A DNA stretch of 64,000 bases from Methylobacter sp. (GCA_026399025.1 JAPLRU010000118.1:56491-120490); one strand, 5' to 3'. Shown: positions 49,113 through 58,283, numbered from the stretch's first letter. Numbers and translations are program-made. The notes: generated by a model from the sequence alone, not told the origin.

Positions 49113-49541
49113 TTATTTTAAAGGACGACCTTTGGCATCTTTGTTGATATGCCCGCCAAACAGCAAGATGCCTTCTATAAATCCCCAGAGCATTATAAAT
49201 TGCTGCGCACCTGATGTGTAAAGTATCACCGTCAATATTGCCTGAAAAAAGGCCAGTCGGTAAAAACCCAAGTAAAGTCGCGCCGCACCTGACCAACCCA
49301 GAAATACTGACAACACAGCGGCCAGATATTTGTATTTAACCGCTTTAGGCGGTTCCAAATACGCCCCCACCAAATTAATGTTGCTCGCAATGGAGCCTTC
49401 GGCGTCAAAGCTCACATCGTCGCCTTCATCCGGTGCGACATCCGCGACCCAATCTTCCAAGTGAAACGTAAACACTGCGCCTTCCGTTTTTATCGTCCCG
49501 GTTTGGCTGTCGGGATTATAGCTTTCAATCTGTCCAATCAT
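49113..49541 (-). CDS. Cold-shock-like domain fused to a TM2 membrane domain
   Basis: A 142-residue protein. Residues 1-52 resemble an OB-fold cold-shock-like domain (MIGQIESYNPDSQTGTIKTE, then FTFHLEDWV and GDDVSFDAEG). After a short linker come two hydrophobic helices of TM2 type (KYLAAVLSVFLGWSGAARLYL, GFYRLAFFQAIL and FIMLWGFIEGILLF), ending in a charged tail. The aromatic RNA-binding motifs of true Csps are not conserved. It converges with the cold-shock gene across a shared terminator. Function unknown; a membrane-tethered nucleic-acid or protein-binding role is speculative. Confidence 0.75.
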   Translation of the reverse strand: MIGQIESYNPDSQTGTIKTEGAVFTFHLEDWVADVAPDEGDDVSFDAEGSIASNINLVGAYLEPPKAVKYKYLAAVLSVFLGWSGAARLYLGFYRLAFFQAILTVILYTSGAQQFIMLWGFIEGILLFGGHINKDAKGRPLK

Positions 49542-49631
49542 TTGTCATCTACCTTTTAAAAATAAAACGCCGCTGGCGCCTTTGTTCCCTGTGGACACCA
49601 CCCTACCGCCACAGCCCAATCTCAAATCAGC

Positions 49632-50075
49632 TCAATCATCATGCAAACGCACCGCTAAAACATCGCACAGCGCATGATGCAGTACGCCGTTTGCCGTCGA
49701 ACCCAGCAATAAGGCGAAGCCATGCCGACCATGAGAGCCGACCACGATCAAATCGACGTTGTTTTCTTGCGCCACCCGGATTATTTCCAATTTAGGGCTA
49801 CCCATTTCCATCCATCGGCAGTCTTCGGCAATATTCAGGCTTTCAGCCAGATTCGCCAGCCTCTTTTTTGCCGCCGCCATTAACTCGGCAGTTAAATCAA
49901 GATCGAAAGGGATAGTCGAGCCATACGCCGCGTCGGTAATCAGCAGATTATCCATCACATGCACAATGCTCAGTTTTGCCTGATACTTTTCCACTAAATC
50001 TTTCGCTCTATCGGCAACGGCGCTGCCGTGTTCGGAAAAATCAGCCGCCAATAATATATGCTTATAACTTTCCAT
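49632..50075 (-). CDS. Universal stress protein, UspA family
   Basis: A 147-residue protein beginning MESYKHILLAADFSEHGSAVADRA and ending with the nucleotide-binding motif VVGSHGRHGFALLLGSTANGVLHHA (G-2x-G-9x-G-S/T pattern). It therefore probably belongs to the ATP-binding subgroup. It lies 12 bp after the membrane-protein gene on the same strand, suggesting co-transcription. Confidence 0.92.
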   Translation of the reverse strand: MESYKHILLAADFSEHGSAVADRAKDLVEKYQAKLSIVHVMDNLLITDAAYGSTIPFDLDLTAELMAAAKKRLANLAESLNIAEDCRWMEMGSPKLEIIRVAQENNVDLIVVGSHGRHGFALLLGSTANGVLHHALCDVLAVRLHDD

Positions 50076-50087
50076 GATACCTCCTCA

Positions 50088-50597
50088 TTAACCGCCGGTA
50101 ATCTCAGGAAACAATAAAGCCATCACCCGATAAGATCCCAGTAAGTATAAAAATGCCAAGCCTAAACTAAAAGTCCAAGTCTGCCCCAATGCGTTGCGAA
50201 TAATATGCCCGATAACCGCCCAATGCCAAATCATTAAAGCAATCGTTAGGATAAACGCCAATAAAGCGCCTGCTCCGATCGTCATTGAGGCCACTGCCGG
50301 TAAGGCGAAGAAACTGATCATCGCATCGGTACCCGATAAAGCGCCTGCCGTTTGGCAAAAACGTTCCGGTTTTCCGGCCATGTACAACATAAGCCGGCTA
50401 AATCCGACGATCAGCAGGACCGAAACAATAGCCTGCACCAGAGCCACCGCCAAGCCGGTACTGATGCTGACCATTAAAAAACTGACAGCAACATCTAGCG
50501 CTAACACTAGCCGCAACAGCCAAACGGAAGGCGGCAAATGCTGCGGGCCTTGTTTAAACAGGCAAATATCAAACAAAAGTTTTAGAATTTCAAACAT
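50088..50597 (-). CDS. Uncharacterised polytopic membrane protein
   Basis: A 169-residue protein with an N-terminal segment MFEILKLLFDICLFKQGPQHLP and about five hydrophobic helices (for example LVLALDVAVSFLMVSI, ALVQAIVSVLLIVGFSRLML, TIGAGALLAFILTIALMIWHWAVI). No catalytic motif was recognised; the layout is loosely like Yip1-type membrane proteins. It probably shares a transcript with the downstream UspA gene. Function unknown. Confidence 0.75.
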   Translation of the reverse strand: MFEILKLLFDICLFKQGPQHLPPSVWLLRLVLALDVAVSFLMVSISTGLAVALVQAIVSVLLIVGFSRLMLYMAGKPERFCQTAGALSGTDAMISFFALPAVASMTIGAGALLAFILTIALMIWHWAVIGHIIRNALGQTWTFSLGLAFLYLLGSYRVMALLFPEITGG

Positions 50598-50660
50598 AAT
50601 GTTCCTGTTCGGAAAGCAGGCGGTAAGGCCCCATAAATAACAGTCGGCTCTTATAAAATC

Positions 50661-50713
50661 AGCACCACGAAGACATAAAACTTAGCGTTCCGTGGCGAAT
50701 AAATAGTTTTAAC
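50661..50713. repeat. Dispersed CACCACGAAGACA repeat, copy C
   Basis: AGCACCACGAAGACATAAAA, then CGTTCCGTGGCGAATAAATAGTTTTAAC. It shares the CACCACGAAGACA start and the CGTGGCGAATAAA/TTTTAA end with copy A at 19018. It lies between the ABC-F gene and the membrane-protein gene. Confidence 0.7.
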
Positions 50714-50739
50714 TCACCCGTGAAGAGTACCCTGCATCG

Positions 50740-52623
50740 TTATTGAGCCGCTTCGATCTTTTCCTCAGCCTCCATCCAGGCGGCTTCCGCATCATCCAAC
50801 GCCTTATCGACTTTAATTTTCCGTTCCATCAGCTTTTTTAAATGTTCTTTTTCCGATTCCGCGTAAATGGCGGGATCAGCCAACTGATGTTCCAGCTGCC
50901 GCTGTTCATTATGGTATTTTTCAACCGCGACTTCGGCTTTTTTCAGGGCGTCGAATAAAGGCTTGTGCCTCAGTCTGCGTTCCGCATCCAGCTTTCTCTG
51001 ATCTTTCCGCGACACCGTCTGGACATTATCGGCAACGGTTTTTTCTTCGCTTTTTTTCCGCTCCGTCAGCCACACGCGATAATCGTCCAGATCGCCGTCA
51101 AAAGGCTGCACTTTGCCGCCGGAAACCAACAATAACTGATCGGTCACCGAACGTAATAAATGCCGGTCATGCGAGACCACCACGATTGCGCCTTCGTAGT
51201 CCTGCAAAGCCACGCTCAAGGCATGGCGCATTTCCAAATCCAAATGGTTGGTCGGCTCATCCAACAGCAACAGGTTCGGGTTTTGATAAACCAACAGCGC
51301 CAAAACCAGCCGCGCTTTTTCACCGCCGGAAAAGGGTTTGACGATGTCCAAAACCTTGTCGCCGCAAAAATCGAAGCCGCCGAGAAAATTGCGTAAATCC
51401 TTCTCGGTCGCCTGTTTGTCCAATTGTTGCAAGTGCCACAACGGACTTTCATCAATGCGTAATTGCTCCAGTTGATGCTGAGCGAAATAGCCTATTTTTA
51501 GCGCTTCCGCTTCATTCCTTTTACCCGATAGCGGCTGCATATCGCCGGCCAACACTTTAATCAAACTGGACTTACCCGCGCCATTCGGCCCCAACAGCCC
51601 GATGCGGTCACCCGGCGATATGGACAGGCCCGCCTGTTTAATCACGCAAGTTTGCCCATAACCAATATCGACCTTATCCAAGGTTAACAACGGATTAGGC
51701 ATTTTTCCCGGTTTGGCGAAACTGAAATCGAACGGCGAATCGACATGCGCTTGGGCAATCAGTTCCATCCGCTCCAAGGCTTTGATCCGGCTTTGCGCCT
51801 GTCTGGCTTTGGTCGCTTGCGCTTTAAAGCGGTCGACAAAGCTTTGTATATGGGCGATTTCGCGTTGTTGCTTTAAATAAGAAGATTGTTGCTGCGCCAG
51901 CTTTTCCGCACGCATACGTTCGAAAGCCGAATAATTGCCGGTATAAATTTCAGCCTTACTTTGTTCGATATGCACGATATGATCGGTGATGGTATCGAGG
52001 AAATCCCGGTCATGAGAAATCAGTAATAAGGTGCCGGGATATTTGCATAACCAGTCCTGCAACCAAATCACCGCATCCAAATCCAAATGGTTGGTGGGCT
52101 CGTCAAGCAATAATACATCCGAGCGACACATCAAAGCCTGGGCCAGATTAAGCCGCATCCGCCAGCCGCCGGAAAACGAATTGACCGCGTTGCTTTCCTG
52201 ATCGGCGCTAAAGCCTAAACCGTTCATTAAGCGCGAGGCTCTGGCCTGAGCGGTATAACCGCCGATGGTATCCAGAGCGGCATGCAACTCGGCCTGTTGC
52301 AAACCGTTATCGGTCTGCTCGGCACTGAGCAATTGCTTTTGCAAACGCCTCAATTCCTGATCACCGTCAATGACGTAATCAATTGCAGAACTGTCGGTAG
52401 CGGGCGTTTCTTGGGCCACATGAGCTATTTCCAGCCCCGGCGGCATCGAAAAATCGCCCTCATCCAAATGCAGTTCACCTCGAACCAGTGCAAAAAAACT
52501 GGATTTGCCTGCGCCGTTGGCGCCGGTAAAGCCGACTTTTTGACCTTTGTGAATAGTGAAAGACGAGTTGGCAAACAGCACCCGCGCGCCACGGCGAAGG
52601 GCTATATTTTTGAAATTTAGCAT
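50740..52623 (-). CDS. ABC-F family ATPase (YheS-like)
   Basis: A 627-residue protein with two ABC ATPase domains and no membrane helices. Walker A sites are GANGAGKSS and GPNGAGKSS; signatures are SGGWRMRL and SGGEKARL; Walker B regions DVLLLDEPTNHLDL and NLLLLDEPTNHLDL. A linker with a positively charged helix (KLAQQQSSYLKQQREIAHIQ) connects them, and a C-terminal coiled coil (about 530-627) follows. ABC-F proteins act on ribosomes; sequence and length fit the YheS group. It is a single-gene unit. Confidence 0.92.
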   Translation of the reverse strand: MLNFKNIALRRGARVLFANSSFTIHKGQKVGFTGANGAGKSSFFALVRGELHLDEGDFSMPPGLEIAHVAQETPATDSSAIDYVIDGDQELRRLQKQLLSAEQTDNGLQQAELHAALDTIGGYTAQARASRLMNGLGFSADQESNAVNSFSGGWRMRLNLAQALMCRSDVLLLDEPTNHLDLDAVIWLQDWLCKYPGTLLLISHDRDFLDTITDHIVHIEQSKAEIYTGNYSAFERMRAEKLAQQQSSYLKQQREIAHIQSFVDRFKAQATKARQAQSRIKALERMELIAQAHVDSPFDFSFAKPGKMPNPLLTLDKVDIGYGQTCVIKQAGLSISPGDRIGLLGPNGAGKSSLIKVLAGDMQPLSGKRNEAEALKIGYFAQHQLEQLRIDESPLWHLQQLDKQATEKDLRNFLGGFDFCGDKVLDIVKPFSGGEKARLVLALLVYQNPNLLLLDEPTNHLDLEMRHALSVALQDYEGAIVVVSHDRHLLRSVTDQLLLVSGGKVQPFDGDLDDYRVWLTERKKSEEKTVADNVQTVSRKDQRKLDAERRLRHKPLFDALKKAEVAVEKYHNEQRQLEHQLADPAIYAESEKEHLKKLMERKIKVDKALDDAEAAWMEAEEKIEAAQ

Positions 52624-52816
52624 TTAAGATTCAATTTAAAAGAAGCAAAGCTCAAGGTTAATAATTTTCAAGCAAGAAATCTTCCGTCACGGCAATGTCG
52701 TCTTTAACAAACTCAAGTTGTGTTTCTAAATCGGCGATTGCGACGAAATAACAGCCTAAAGGCAACGGATCAACAGCCTATTTTGAGACGCAAGCAAACA
52801 GGGTATTGCAGTGATT

Positions 52817-53815
52817 TTACGACTCGGCTTTTTGTTCGCGAGCCAATAGGTTTTGCACGGCCGCCAGCGGGGCCAAGCCTTCATATAAAACCTTATAAGT
52901 TTGTTCGGTAATAGGCATGTCCACGCCATATTTTCTGGCGAGTAAAAAAGTTTCTTTGGCGGCTGAAATGCCTTCGATTTCTTGGGCGATTTCCTGCGCA
53001 GCCGCAACCGTGTCTTTACCCTGCCCCAAGGCTAAACCAAAACGCCGGTTCCTGGATTGATTATCGGTGCAGGTCAAAATAAGATCGCCGAGACCGGCCA
53101 AGCCCATAAAGGTTTCCTGCTTGCCGCCTAATTTAACGCCGAGACGAATAATTTCGTTTAATCCTCGGGTAATCAGTGCAGCCCGCGTGTTGGCGCCAAA
53201 GCCCAGGCCATCGGCGATACCGGCCGCTATAGCCATGACGTTTTTTACCGCGCCGCCGACTTCGACGCCAATCAAATCCGAGTTGGTGTAAGTTCGAAAA
53301 CGCTCACTGTGCAGGATGTCGGCGAGAAGACAGGCAAAATCAGGCTGAGACGAGGCAATGGTAATCGCGGTCGGCAACCGGGCGGCGACTTCTCCGGCGA
53401 AAGTGGGGCCTGAAAGCAGGGCTGCCGGGGTTTGCGCGGAAAAAATAGTCGCGACGACCTCGTGCAGCAAAGACCCGTCATCGGGGTTAAAGCCTTTAGT
53501 GGCCCACGCTATTTGCACGTCATTGGATAAATGGACTTTGAGCTTAAGCAAAGTATCTTTAAAAGCGTGACTGGGTACGGAGATCAGCATCAAACGGCTA
53601 AAGCCGGCCACTTCAGCCAAGTCGGCGCTAACCGTGAGGTTTTCAGGAAAAACGAGACCGGGTAAATAGCGTTTATTTTCACGGTCTTGGCTCAGTGCCG
53701 CCATATGTTCAGGCGTGTGCCCCCATAACAGCGTCCGGCAACCATTTCTGGCTGCCAGAATGGCTAGCGCCGTGCCCCATGAACCCGCGCCCAGAACGGC
53801 GATTTTTTTAGTCAT
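52817..53815 (-). CDS. gpsA: NAD(P)-dependent glycerol-3-phosphate dehydrogenase
   Basis: A 332-residue enzyme that reduces dihydroxyacetone phosphate to glycerol-3-phosphate for phospholipid synthesis. The Rossmann motif is IAVLGAGSWGTALA. The catalytic lysine is in VEVGGAVKNVMAIAAGIADGLGFG, and substrate-binding residues are in GLNEIIRLGVKLGG. It follows secB by 31 bp on the same strand, the arrangement seen in E. coli. Confidence 0.96.
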   Translation of the reverse strand: MTKKIAVLGAGSWGTALAILAARNGCRTLLWGHTPEHMAALSQDRENKRYLPGLVFPENLTVSADLAEVAGFSRLMLISVPSHAFKDTLLKLKVHLSNDVQIAWATKGFNPDDGSLLHEVVATIFSAQTPAALLSGPTFAGEVAARLPTAITIASSQPDFACLLADILHSERFRTYTNSDLIGVEVGGAVKNVMAIAAGIADGLGFGANTRAALITRGLNEIIRLGVKLGGKQETFMGLAGLGDLILTCTDNQSRNRRFGLALGQGKDTVAAAQEIAQEIEGISAAKETFLLARKYGVDMPITEQTYKVLYEGLAPLAAVQNLLAREQKAES

Positions 53816-53846
53816 CGAACGACTCTTTCGGCAAGCTCAGGACCCG

Positions 53847-54314
53847 TTAATTGATGGAGTCGGAGCCGGGCGCTTGTTGCGCGTGTTGCAAATGTTGCGA
53901 ATATAAAGCGTCAAAATTGACCGGAGCTAAGAGCATCTGTGGAAAGCCGCCTTTGGTGACCAAATCGGAAATAGCTTCTCGCGCGTAAGGAAAAAGTATG
54001 TTGGGGCAGAAACTGCCGACCATCGGACCCATTTCAGCATCGCTAAAACCGCTTAAAGAGAAAATTCCCGCTTGATTGACTTCGACCAGATAAGCGGTTG
54101 ACTCGCCGTTTTTAACGGTGATCGTGACCTTAAGGGCTATTTCGAACATTGAGTTTTCTAAAGGCATCACATGGGTGCCTAGATTAAAGTCGACAGAGGG
54201 CTCCCATTTTTCGGTGAATATTTGGGGTGAATTGGGGGTCTCGAATGACATATCTTTGGTATAAATTTTCTGGATAGAAAATTGTTTTTCCACTGCGCTG
54301 TTCTCTTCACTCAT
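53847..54314 (-). CDS. secB: Protein-export chaperone SecB
   Basis: A 155-residue tetrameric chaperone that keeps precursor proteins unfolded and delivers them to SecA. The N-terminal part has FSIQKIYTKDMSFETPNSPQIF, and the core carries YLVEVNQAGIFSLSGF and FCPNILFPYAREAISDLVTKGGFPQMLLAPVNF, all family signatures. A GGAG ribosome site is upstream. In E. coli grxC lies between yibN and secB; here the 69-bp gap contains no grxC. Confidence 0.96.
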   Translation of the reverse strand: MSEENSAVEKQFSIQKIYTKDMSFETPNSPQIFTEKWEPSVDFNLGTHVMPLENSMFEIALKVTITVKNGESTAYLVEVNQAGIFSLSGFSDAEMGPMVGSFCPNILFPYAREAISDLVTKGGFPQMLLAPVNFDALYSQHLQHAQQAPGSDSIN

Positions 54315-54383
54315 AAAGGATCTCCAAGGTTAGGGGTTAAGAAATGTATCGGCAATTCAAAAGCACTCATTTTGCTTTTGTGC

Positions 54384-54824
54384 TTACCGTTTGGTTTTAG
54401 CTGATTTTATAGGTAATTTGTAGTCGTCTTCCCAAGCTTGCATACCGCCGGTAATAACGAAAACTTGCTCAAATCCGGCTTTGGTCAATTGTTTGCCGGC
54501 CGATGCGGACCGCGTACTGTTCTGGCAGACAACAAGAACCGGCTTGTTTTTATAAGTTTCCAGCTTTGACAAGTGAGCGGGCAGGTTACCCAGCGGAGTA
54601 TTAATCGCGTTTTCAATATGGCCTTTCAAAAATTCGTCCGGTTCGCGGACATCGATAACCATGGTATCGCTATCGTTCATTTTAGCGACCGCCAGCAACG
54701 GCGACACAGAACCGAACTTTTTGAATGCGCTGTCGAACAATTCTTGGATTAATAAATAGGTAACAACTGCCAGAGCAAGGGATAAGATGTAATGATTTAA
54801 AATGAATTCTAGATAACGTTCCAT
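54384..54824 (-). CDS. Membrane-anchored rhodanese-like protein (YibN-like)
   Basis: A 146-residue protein. An N-terminal membrane helix (FILNHYILSLALAVVTYLLI) is followed by a single rhodanese domain (about 40-140), with the persulfide-forming cysteine in VLVVCQNSTRSASAGKQL and the usual VIDVREPDEFLKGHIENAINTPLG. It corresponds by place to yibN, upstream of secB-gpsA. The preceding gene, 33 bp away, is an ArsR-type regulator with a BigR-like cysteine pair, so persulfide handling is a reasonable inference. Confidence 0.9.
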   Translation of the reverse strand: MERYLEFILNHYILSLALAVVTYLLIQELFDSAFKKFGSVSPLLAVAKMNDSDTMVIDVREPDEFLKGHIENAINTPLGNLPAHLSKLETYKNKPVLVVCQNSTRSASAGKQLTKAGFEQVFVITGGMQAWEDDYKLPIKSAKTKR

Positions 54825-54857
54825 GGATGTGTTGTCAAAGTTAAGTGAAAAGGTGAA

Positions 54858-55172
54858 TTAGTGACTGGAGCAGAAAACCTCCTGCATCATTTTAATAAGC
54901 ATCAGCATACGAGCATCGTCAATAAAATAATAAACACGGTTAGCTTTCTTTATAGAGCCGAGTATGTTTTTTTCCCTAAGAATGGCCAGATGCTGGGAAA
55001 TATTGCTCTGACTGGTGCCAACCTGATCGACAATTTGCTGTACGCAGATTGAATCGCTGCCCAAAACACACAATATTTTTAAGCGCAATGGATGTGACAT
55101 CGCCTTTAAACAATGGGCTGCTTTGGCTATATCGTCATCGTCTGTATGGGTCTGTTGACCGGTAATTTCCAT
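54858..55172 (-). CDS. ArsR-family regulator, possible persulfide sensor
   Basis: A 104-residue winged-helix repressor: HCLKAMSHPLRLKILCVLGSD, then the recognition helix SQSNISQHLAILREKNI and a wing (KKANRVYYFIDD). Cysteines are Cys21, Cys35, Cys43 (DSICVQQIV) and Cys101 (EVFCSSH). The Cys43/Cys101 pair sits where BigR/SqrR sulfide-responsive regulators have their two cysteines (about 41 and 107), rather than in an arsenic-type CxC motif. It heads a leftward gene run with the rhodanese gene, which supports a persulfide signal, by inference. No operator palindrome was identified upstream. Confidence 0.85.
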   Translation of the reverse strand: MEITGQQTHTDDDDIAKAAHCLKAMSHPLRLKILCVLGSDSICVQQIVDQVGTSQSNISQHLAILREKNILGSIKKANRVYYFIDDARMLMLIKMMQEVFCSSH

Positions 55173-55435
55173 AGCTCTGCTTAATATTTTTAGGTTATCG
55201 AATCCGATTAAAAAAGAACTCGTGAAGAATTATTTTTATACAACTGTTGTCAACGTGTATTAATATAACCGCTACTTGAGCGCATAGATGGCATGTTGCC
55301 AAAACATAAGAACCAGTAAATCTGGCAAAATAATACATCACTACGACCATTTTTGGTAATGAAGAATAAAATGGCTTACTTTGCAGTTAGCGTAATGATG
55401 CAGATTTTTTTAGTATCGGAAAATAGAGATTAAAG

Positions 55436-56980
55436 ATGTTGAATCGACCAAAGCCTGTAGTATTGCTGATCCTTGACGGATTCGGTTACTCGCTGGACAA
55501 AGACTATAATGCCATTGCGATGGCGAACACCCCTTGTTGGGACAAACTCCAAGAAGATTGCCCGATGACCCTGCTGAGTTGTTCCGGTGCGGTGGTAGGA
55601 TTGCCGAGCGGACAAATGGGTAATTCGGAAGTCGGCCATGTTCATATCGGTACGGGACGTTATGTTCCGCAAGACTTTTCCAAGGTCAATGACGCCATCG
55701 TTGACGGCAGCTTTTATACCAATCCGGTTCTTTGCCGGGCCGTGGATCTTGCCAAGGAAAAAAATAAAGCCCTGCATATTATGGGACTGCTGTCGCCCGG
55801 CGGCGTTCACAGCCATGAAGAGCAGATTGCGGCGATGATCGAGTTAGCCGCCAAGCGGGGACTCGATAAAATTTACCTGCATGCTTTTTTGGATGGGCGG
55901 GATGTTCCGCCGAAGAGCGCAATGGCTTCTCTTGAACTGATGGAAGCAAAATGTGCGGCGCTCGGCGTCGGCCGTATTGTTTCAATCGCAGGCCGCTTTT
56001 ATGCGATGGACCGGGATAACCGTTGGGATCGGGTAAAGCAGGCCTATGACTTGATCGCCAAAGGTGAGGCCGGTTTTAGCGCGGACTCTTCTTTACAGGC
56101 ATTGGAAGCCGCTTATGAACGCGGCGAAACCGATGAATTTGTGTTGCCGACCGCTATTTTGGATGCCCACCGTCACGCAACCGTTCTTGATCCCGAAGAC
56201 TCGGTCGTTTTTATGAATTTCCGGGCTGATCGCGCCCGCGAAATTTCAGTGGCATTAACGGCAAGCGAATTCGATCGATTTGACAGAAACCATGCGCCCC
56301 ACAAAGGCTATTACTGTACGTTAACGGAATATCAGCAGGATTTTGATTATGACGTAGCCTTCCCGCCGACCGATTTAAAAAACTGTCTTGGCGAATATTT
56401 ATCCACGCTGGGCATGACCCAGTTGCGCTTGGCGGAAACTGAAAAATTTGCCCATGTCACCTTTTTCCTTAATGGCGGCACTGATGCCGCTTTTGCCGGT
56501 GAAGACCGAATATTGGTGCCCTCGCCCAAAGTCAGAACCTATGACTTGCAACCGGAAATGAGTGCGGGAGAAGTTACCGATAATTTGGTCGCTGCCATTA
56601 CCGGCGGTCACTACGATGTCATAATATGTAACTATGCTAATTGCGACATGGTCGGGCATACCGGCATAATAGATGCGGCGATTTTGGCCGTAGAAGCCGT
56701 CGATGCCTCCTTGCAACGCATAGTGGAAGCCTTAAAATCGGTAGGTGGGCAGATGCTGATAACCGCCGATCACGGCAATATCGAGCAAATGGTTGATAAA
56801 GAAACCGGCCAGCCGCATACCGCACATACGACCAATCCTGTGCCTTTGGTTTATGTCGGCGGTGATCGGCCTTTAGACGCAGGCGGCAGTTTATCGGACT
56901 TGGCTCCCACAGTACTGGCCATGTTAGGCGTTGAGCAACCCGTTGAAATGACCGGGCGATCACTTATCAAGTTGGCTTAA
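55436..56980 (+). CDS. gpmI: 2,3-bisphosphoglycerate-independent phosphoglycerate mutase
   Basis: A 514-residue manganese enzyme interconverting 3- and 2-phosphoglycerate. It belongs to the alkaline phosphatase superfamily: the N-terminal metal site is VLLILDGFGYS, the catalytic serine is in GQMGNSEVGHVHIGTGR, and the C-terminal metal ligands lie in NYANCDMVGHTG and ITADHGNIEQM. The DGRDVPPKSA motif is also present. It is followed 7 bp later by an envC-like gene, the same order as in E. coli. The 263-bp upstream region shared with the ArsR gene must contain both promoters. Confidence 0.97.
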   Translation: MLNRPKPVVLLILDGFGYSLDKDYNAIAMANTPCWDKLQEDCPMTLLSCSGAVVGLPSGQMGNSEVGHVHIGTGRYVPQDFSKVNDAIVDGSFYTNPVLCRAVDLAKEKNKALHIMGLLSPGGVHSHEEQIAAMIELAAKRGLDKIYLHAFLDGRDVPPKSAMASLELMEAKCAALGVGRIVSIAGRFYAMDRDNRWDRVKQAYDLIAKGEAGFSADSSLQALEAAYERGETDEFVLPTAILDAHRHATVLDPEDSVVFMNFRADRAREISVALTASEFDRFDRNHAPHKGYYCTLTEYQQDFDYDVAFPPTDLKNCLGEYLSTLGMTQLRLAETEKFAHVTFFLNGGTDAAFAGEDRILVPSPKVRTYDLQPEMSAGEVTDNLVAAITGGHYDVIICNYANCDMVGHTGIIDAAILAVEAVDASLQRIVEALKSVGGQMLITADHGNIEQMVDKETGQPHTAHTTNPVPLVYVGGDRPLDAGGSLSDLAPTVLAMLGVEQPVEMTGRSLIKLA

Positions 56981-56987
56981 TCTGTGG

Positions 56988-58214
56988 ATGAGAAAGAAGC
57001 TGTTTTTTTGTTTTTTGCTGACTGCATTGATCCAGGAAAGTGGCGCAGAAATCTTAGGAAGAAATGACGAGCTAAACGAAGTACAGTCCGGTATTAAAGC
57101 GGCCGACCAGAATATGCAGCATCTGCAACTGCAAAAAAACACCCTGAACACGCAGTTGGGCGAAGTTGAAAAACTCTACGGCAAAACGGTCGCTTTATTA
57201 AGGACATTGCAAAATCAGGTTGAACAAAAACGCCGTGATCTGAGCAAGATACGACAGGAAGTAGCTAAGTCCCAAAATCAGATCGCCGAGCAAAACAAAG
57301 AATTAGCAGGTCAAATGAAAGCCGCCTACGCAATGGGGCAAAAAGAAAAACTAAAATTGTTGCTCAATCAGCAAGATCCTGCATTATCCAGCCGGATGCT
57401 GGTTTACTACGATTACCTCAATAAGGCTCGCCTGACGAAGCTGGCCGGGATTTCCGAGTCGATAAAGCACCTGGATCGGCTGAGTAAGCAGCAACAGCAG
57501 GAAACCGAGCTTTTAGAGAAAGATCTTGAGAAAAGAAAAGCTGAGCAGACGGCTGTCAACAACGTTAGAAAACGCCGCACTGAATTATTGGCGCAATTAA
57601 AACGCGATGTTTTTTCAAATGAGCAACAAGTCATTCATTTAAGAGAAAGCGAAAATAAGCTGAAAAATCTAGTCTCTTCACTACAAAGATCAACCGATGA
57701 TCTTACTTTTGAAGCCGAGCAAAGCAAAAGATTACATACGAATGCTGAGGCTTCGTCCGAACCTGACAAAGACTTGCCGGGAGGAGCCGGGGATGATTTT
57801 GCTAAGCTTAAGGGCGATTTTTCCGCACTTAGGGGACAGCTGCCTTGGCCGGTCAAAGGGCGCTTAGCCAATAAATTCGGCAGTGCGCGCGCCGAAAGTA
57901 CCGAGAGTATTTGGGACGGCGTATTAATTGATGCCAAAGAAGGAACCGAGATACGAGCGATTACCAGCGGGAAAGTCACTTTTTCCGATTGGCTTCGTGG
58001 TTATGGATTATTGATCATAATTGATCACGGCAAAGGCTATATGTCCCTTTACGCCTTTAATCAGAGTTTATATCGGCAGGTCGGCGACTGGGTGGATGTC
58101 GGCGACGTCATTGCGTCCGTTGGACAAAGTGGCGGCCGCAGCCATGCCGGATTGTATTTTGGGATACGTAACAACGGTAGGCCGATTGATCCGCAGGAAT
58201 GGTGCCGTAAATAA
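56988..58214 (+). CDS. envC: Murein hydrolase activator EnvC
   Basis: A 408-residue periplasmic protein. The N-terminal hydrophobic start (MRKKLFFCFLLTALIQESGA) is a signal peptide, followed by a long coiled coil (about 25-245) that contacts the division machinery. A C-terminal LytM domain (about 285-408) follows. The zinc-site residues of active M23 peptidases are replaced (WDGVLIDA and SLYAFN instead of HxG-D and YAH), consistent with the known non-catalytic, amidase-activating role of EnvC. It sits between gpmI and an S41 peptidase, as in many gammaproteobacteria. Confidence 0.93.
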   Translation: MRKKLFFCFLLTALIQESGAEILGRNDELNEVQSGIKAADQNMQHLQLQKNTLNTQLGEVEKLYGKTVALLRTLQNQVEQKRRDLSKIRQEVAKSQNQIAEQNKELAGQMKAAYAMGQKEKLKLLLNQQDPALSSRMLVYYDYLNKARLTKLAGISESIKHLDRLSKQQQQETELLEKDLEKRKAEQTAVNNVRKRRTELLAQLKRDVFSNEQQVIHLRESENKLKNLVSSLQRSTDDLTFEAEQSKRLHTNAEASSEPDKDLPGGAGDDFAKLKGDFSALRGQLPWPVKGRLANKFGSARAESTESIWDGVLIDAKEGTEIRAITSGKVTFSDWLRGYGLLIIIDHGKGYMSLYAFNQSLYRQVGDWVDVGDVIASVGQSGGRSHAGLYFGIRNNGRPIDPQEWCRK

Positions 58215-58283
58215 TCGGAGCCGGGTTTAATTAATGGCAAGTGACTGAATTTTGGAAATCGAGTGTTTGGAGTTTGTAGGTAC

